Below are positions 7,729 to 10,138 of a DNA stretch of 10,138 nt, piece by piece. The notes beneath the pieces are model-generated. The model searched no databases and was not told the origin of the DNA. It worked only from the letters and a program-made list of their open reading frames with translations. The stretch spans positions 2,922 through 13,059 of the forward strand of contig JAOXYB010020137.1 in NCBI GenBank assembly GCA_028565635.1, in the 5' to 3' direction. The stretch's first letter is position 1; every line of letters begins with the position of its first letter. Both the position numbers and the translations under genes were made by a program. This DNA is from Phoronis ovalis (lineage: Eukaryota; Phoronida; Phoronidae).

Positions 7729-10138
7729 CTGAAAATGAGACAGTTACAAGAACTTTGATGAATAGTTAACAACAATAAGTATTCACTACCCATTATAAGT
7801 TAACTCAAATTTGTATAAAGTAACATGTAAGCCCAGTTTTCAAACAAACTTGTAGCCAGGTGAAAATGCATTGATTTACTTTTGCTGTCAGTAGCACACA
7901 TCAGTTATGATATTAGCCTTCACACCTGCTGATGTACTGAACTGCATTCGCCATATTAAGTATCAAGTATTTTTGTAGACACCTGTACAGTTGTCATATT
8001 ATTAATTAGATGAAAATGGACGAAATTAACAAGATAGAACTGTCACTAAAACAAGATAAGACACCTACCTTTGTGCTATACTTCTAACAACATCATCATT
8101 ATCCATAGCAAACTCCAGCAATTCCCTGGAACCAAAAGTACAATGTCATAAGCACAAGTCAACAATAAAAGTGTATACTATAGCTGACATAGGAATTGTT
8201 CATTGTTCTGAGCACAGTGATAATCTCAGTGATAATGGCAGTTACCCCCAGCAGTAACCCATATATAACAGTTTTGCCAAATAAAAATTCTATACATTTT
8301 CAAAATGAAAACACAATTTCTGGCAATTTTAGTAAAAACTGATCCTTTATTCAACTATCAATTATAGGTTTTCAGTAATGTTTTTTAGCTTTGAGAGAGA
8401 ATCCTTGATCTGTGAATGAATTTTCCAAATTTTTACCTGACATCTGAAAGATCTTGCTTCACTGGAATGTAATGCACCCATGGCTTCATAGCTGGATAGA
8501 AAAATTCTAACCACTCATCACCCACATGAAAGACGACTGAATCACATAGGAATAGATGCTTGAAACGAAAGCTTGCTGCAACACCTCGGAAATTAAACAA
8601 ATATCTAAAAAATAATATTTTTATGTGATAATGAAATAATGATTTTTTGTAAAAAAACAATTTGATATAAAATAAAATGAAAGTATTTTAGCATATTAAT
8701 GTCTAGAATAAATGTCTGTGTATATTGTGTATTGTATTTTCTCTAATACTTGCCACCTGTTTAATAATCACTCCCTCTGGTGATTAAAATAAATTAATTA
8801 CATCGCCTTAATTCTAATAATCACCCCCAGGGTGGAATTTCAGTTGAAGGCCCATTTGAATTAATACGAGATAATCACAGTTACTTCATAATTATGTGTA
8901 GTTAATTTTTTTAGATGACGTGTAGGGTTTTAAGGAAATACAGTACTATTTATTAGTAACATTTTCTCAAATTATCTTTAATAAGTGATTTTGGCTTGCA
9001 AACAAACTTCGGATCACCTCCAATAATATTTCCAATAGAATTTCCATGCTGAATTCGGCTTCTCGCCAATGACTTTTACAATAATTGTGTTTCCACGTTG
9101 AGCAAGGTGGTATACCACTGCACAAATTTCTCCAGGTATGTGACTAACCTTGAAAATAAACTTACTGTTTGTTTAAGGTTTGTAAGAGTTTTTTCCTTTG
9201 AAAAAAAATTGCATTACACACAGATTTTCACTTAAATAAGCCAATTTTGTTGTATATGCTTTAAGTATCGCAAACAATAGATTTTAAAAATCTTAAATCT
9301 TCATGCCAGGAGTACAAACAAGCTACTAATCGCCCCCTTAAGGTTGCCCAGGGCATTTATTAGAGAAAATATGGTGTGTGTGTGCATGCTTCTCTGTGTG
9401 TGTGATAATATTGGCCCTGTTATTTAATTTTGCTATAGACATGAGAAGAAACAACCATAACAGCTCAGTCTGTAGTAGAAACAATTTACTTTAAAGTTAA
9501 TTCAAATAAATTATAAAACAATCTTTAATGATGTCAACTTAAAAATATTAAGGAAATCTAAAAATGAAAATCTGACTTTCTCGGAAATATCATCATCCAA
9601 AGGGCAGGTATTTAACTGTTAAGTATAAATGTTAGAGCAGAGGATATGACTTTGAAATTTATGTAACGTCATAAAGTTTTTGAGATGTTCTGAATCACAG
9701 TCTGCTAGACAACAACACATAACATATTATATCACAATAAGATTTTAAAACCATGTTCATGATTACCATAATGCTCCTGATTTCTCATTTTTATAATTAA
9801 TAAAATAATGTTTAATAATATCATTTCCAATGTTGGAGAAAGAAAACTGTTTAATTGCATTTATATTTCAAACTTCTTTCCTTTAATAGTAGCTAAATAA
9901 TCACCCTTCTATCAAACTATATGTAACAATAATCAGTTGCATTAATAACTAAAAAAACACTTTGCAGTAAAAACCACAACTGGCAGAGAGGTCTAAAACA
10001 CAATCCTTTTCTCAGTTATCAGCTGACATTACTTACTTGTATTTACAGTGATCCTCCAGCTCTGACATTACTTACTTGTATTTACAGTGATCCTCCAGCT
10101 CTGACATTACTTACTTGTATTTACAGTGATCCTCCAGC
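7575..10138 (-). CDS. POGLUT1: protein O-glucosyltransferase 1 (Rumi), C-terminal part; complement join 7575..7728, 8069..8125, 8437..8604, 10115..>10138
   Basis: Four minus-strand exons join in phase 2 at every junction and give about 133 residues ending in KDEL. They read ..[19 protein letters not shown].., then ..[20 protein letters not shown].., DLSDVR|ELLEF and [13 protein letters not shown]. These match, from memory, the C-terminal third of animal POGLUT1/Rumi (family GT90, CAP10 domain; human protein about 390 residues). The enzyme works in the ER lumen and transfers glucose from UDP-glucose to Ser in C-x-S-x-P/A-C motifs of EGF repeats, notably in Notch. The [11 protein letters not shown] segment belongs to the nucleotide-sugar-binding side of the fold, and the C-terminal KDEL is the ER-retrieval signal. 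The N-terminal two thirds, with the signal peptide, lie beyond the right edge. The exon structure appears intact except for the repeated splice donor at the edge. Confidence 0.93.
8069..8125 (-). CDS. POGLUT1: POGLUT1 57-nt internal exon
   Basis: This short exon lies between the acceptor TTTTGGTTCCAG and the donor AAAG|GTAGGT. It starts with the last base of an Arg codon, carries 18 codons ([18 protein letters not shown]) and ends with the first two bases of the next Arg codon. Frame and content fit between the flanking exons exactly as in animal POGLUT1 proteins. It is too short to be found by ORF length, and the joins on both sides confirm it. Confidence 0.92.
8437..8604 (-). CDS. POGLUT1: POGLUT1 168-nt internal exon
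   Basis: The acceptor is TATTATTTTTTAG before 8604 and the donor is TCAG|GTAAAA at 8437/8436. Between the split codons there are 55 codons, including the highly conserved [18 protein letters not shown] and [13 protein letters not shown] segments. The frame also stays open for some way into the flanking introns, but the conserved part starts at the acceptor and ends at the donor. Confidence 0.95.
8734..9372. mobile_element. decayed transposon-like element with inverted ends
   Basis: The 21 bases at 8734-8754 match the reverse complement of 9352-9372 at 18 of 21 positions, sharing the block TATTTTCTCTAATA. Next to both ends the sequence is studded with the motif TAATAATCACCC or TAATCGCCCCC (8762-8775, 8815-8828, 9327-9337; inverted near 8779-8786; weaker at 8870-8880). 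Between them, on the minus strand, is a broken coding fragment. Inverted termini, subterminal motifs and a decayed coding core fit a DNA transposon or its derivative inserted in the POGLUT1 intron. I see no clear target-site duplication, and the superfamily is not identified. Confidence 0.5.
8953..9172 (-). pseudogene. frameshifted protein fossil, HIRAN-like, inside the transposon remnant
   Basis: One minus-strand frame is open from 9172 to a stop at 9014-9016 and includes [20 protein letters not shown] followed by a Val/Ile-rich strand ending in GEKPNSA. Beyond about 9048 the protein-like signal moves to the next frame ([15 protein letters not shown]), which stops at 8953-8955. A pattern of GHIP, a helix, RG(G/N)xI, a strand ending in TG/IG, then GxPKxV near the end recalls HIRAN-domain-like proteins that recur in repetitive loci of invertebrate genomes. 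This match is from memory and not verified. Only the C-terminal half remains, with one frameshift and no start codon, so it is not functional. Confidence 0.4.
9373..9404. repeat. interrupted TG microsatellite
   Basis: Two short (TG)n runs, about 9373-9384 and 9394-9404, are separated by CATGCTTCTC. They lie immediately outside the right inverted end of the transposon-like element. Confidence 0.75.
10023..10138. repeat. 39-bp perfect tandem repeat, 3 copies, spanning POGLUT1 exon end and 5' splice site
   Basis: Copies begin at 10023, 10062 and 10101 and are identical at every base. The third is cut by the window edge after 38 bases, so more copies may follow. On the minus strand each unit holds 25 bases of POGLUT1 exon (encoding LEDHCKYK) and then the donor GTAAGTAATGTCAG. 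Only the outermost copy can supply the exon end: reading past any donor gives AAG TAA, a stop. The perfect identity implies either a very recent duplication or an assembly artefact at a contig end. Confidence 0.95.

Larger units (their letters stand above)
8605..10114 (-). other. POGLUT1 1.5-kb intron carrying repeats
   Basis: Donor GTAAGT, acceptor TTTTAG, phase 2. No further POGLUT1 exon is expected inside, because the two flanking exons already read through the conserved HCKYK|YLFNFRG segment without a gap. The intron contains a probable transposon remnant (8734-9372), a TG-rich microsatellite (9373-9404), an isolated AATAATCACCC motif at 9895-9906, AT-rich sequence, and the two inner copies of the 39-bp repeat at its 5' end. 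Confidence 0.8.

Noticed and set aside
7537-7758. 73-codon plus-strand open frame
   Set aside because: Antisense shadow of the POGLUT1 terminal exon, whose minus-strand reading is clearly conserved.
10023-10138. CRISPR-like array
   Set aside because: The units are directly adjacent with no spacers, lie in an animal gene, and coincide with an exon-intron boundary.

Overview
The window is AT-rich nuclear DNA from an animal, most likely an invertebrate. The evidence is GT-AG introns with polypyrimidine acceptors, a secreted/membrane leucine-rich-repeat (LRR) protein with a Thr-rich stalk, a spliced orthologue of the animal Notch glucosyltransferase POGLUT1/Rumi ending in KDEL, and decayed transposon-like repeats inside introns. 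The phylum cannot be fixed from what is here; nothing looks bacterial or plasmid-borne.

Layout. Positions 1-3152 are non-coding. They hold a degenerate tandem array of hairpin-forming units (252-487), a small CpG-rich pocket ending in a GTAAGT donor (about 1009-1085), a possible 300-bp MITE-like element (1709-2010) and a possible tiny 5' UTR exon (2300-2340). At 3180-6880 (+) lies a two-coding-exon gene, joined in phase 1 across a 512-bp intron (4975-5486). The predicted protein is 1062 residues: signal peptide, LRRNT cap, about 18 LRRs, LRRCT cap, a Thr/Ser/Asn-rich mucin-like stalk of about 410 residues, one transmembrane helix and a 17-residue tail. Positions 6881-7574 form a tail-to-tail intergenic region with polyadenylation candidates for both genes. 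From 7575 to the right edge (-) lies the 3' part of a POGLUT1/rumi gene. Its four exons (7575-7728, 8069-8125, 8437-8604 and 10115 to beyond the edge) all join in phase 2 and give an uninterrupted C-terminal protein. Its 1.5-kb intron carries a probable transposon remnant (8734-9372) with inverted ends and a frameshifted protein fossil, followed by a TG microsatellite.

The most unusual feature is at the right edge. A perfect 39-bp tandem repeat, almost three copies, triplicates the exon end and 5' splice site of POGLUT1. Only the outermost donor in the window, or one beyond the edge, keeps the reading frame open. The second point of interest is the LRR receptor-like gene: its layout recalls platelet GPIb-alpha and lamprey variable lymphocyte receptors, its recognition domain sits wholly in one exon, and retaining the intron would give a protein that loses stalk and membrane anchor. 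The two genes share no evident pathway. POGLUT1 works in the ER on EGF repeats, while the LRR protein would be at the cell surface.
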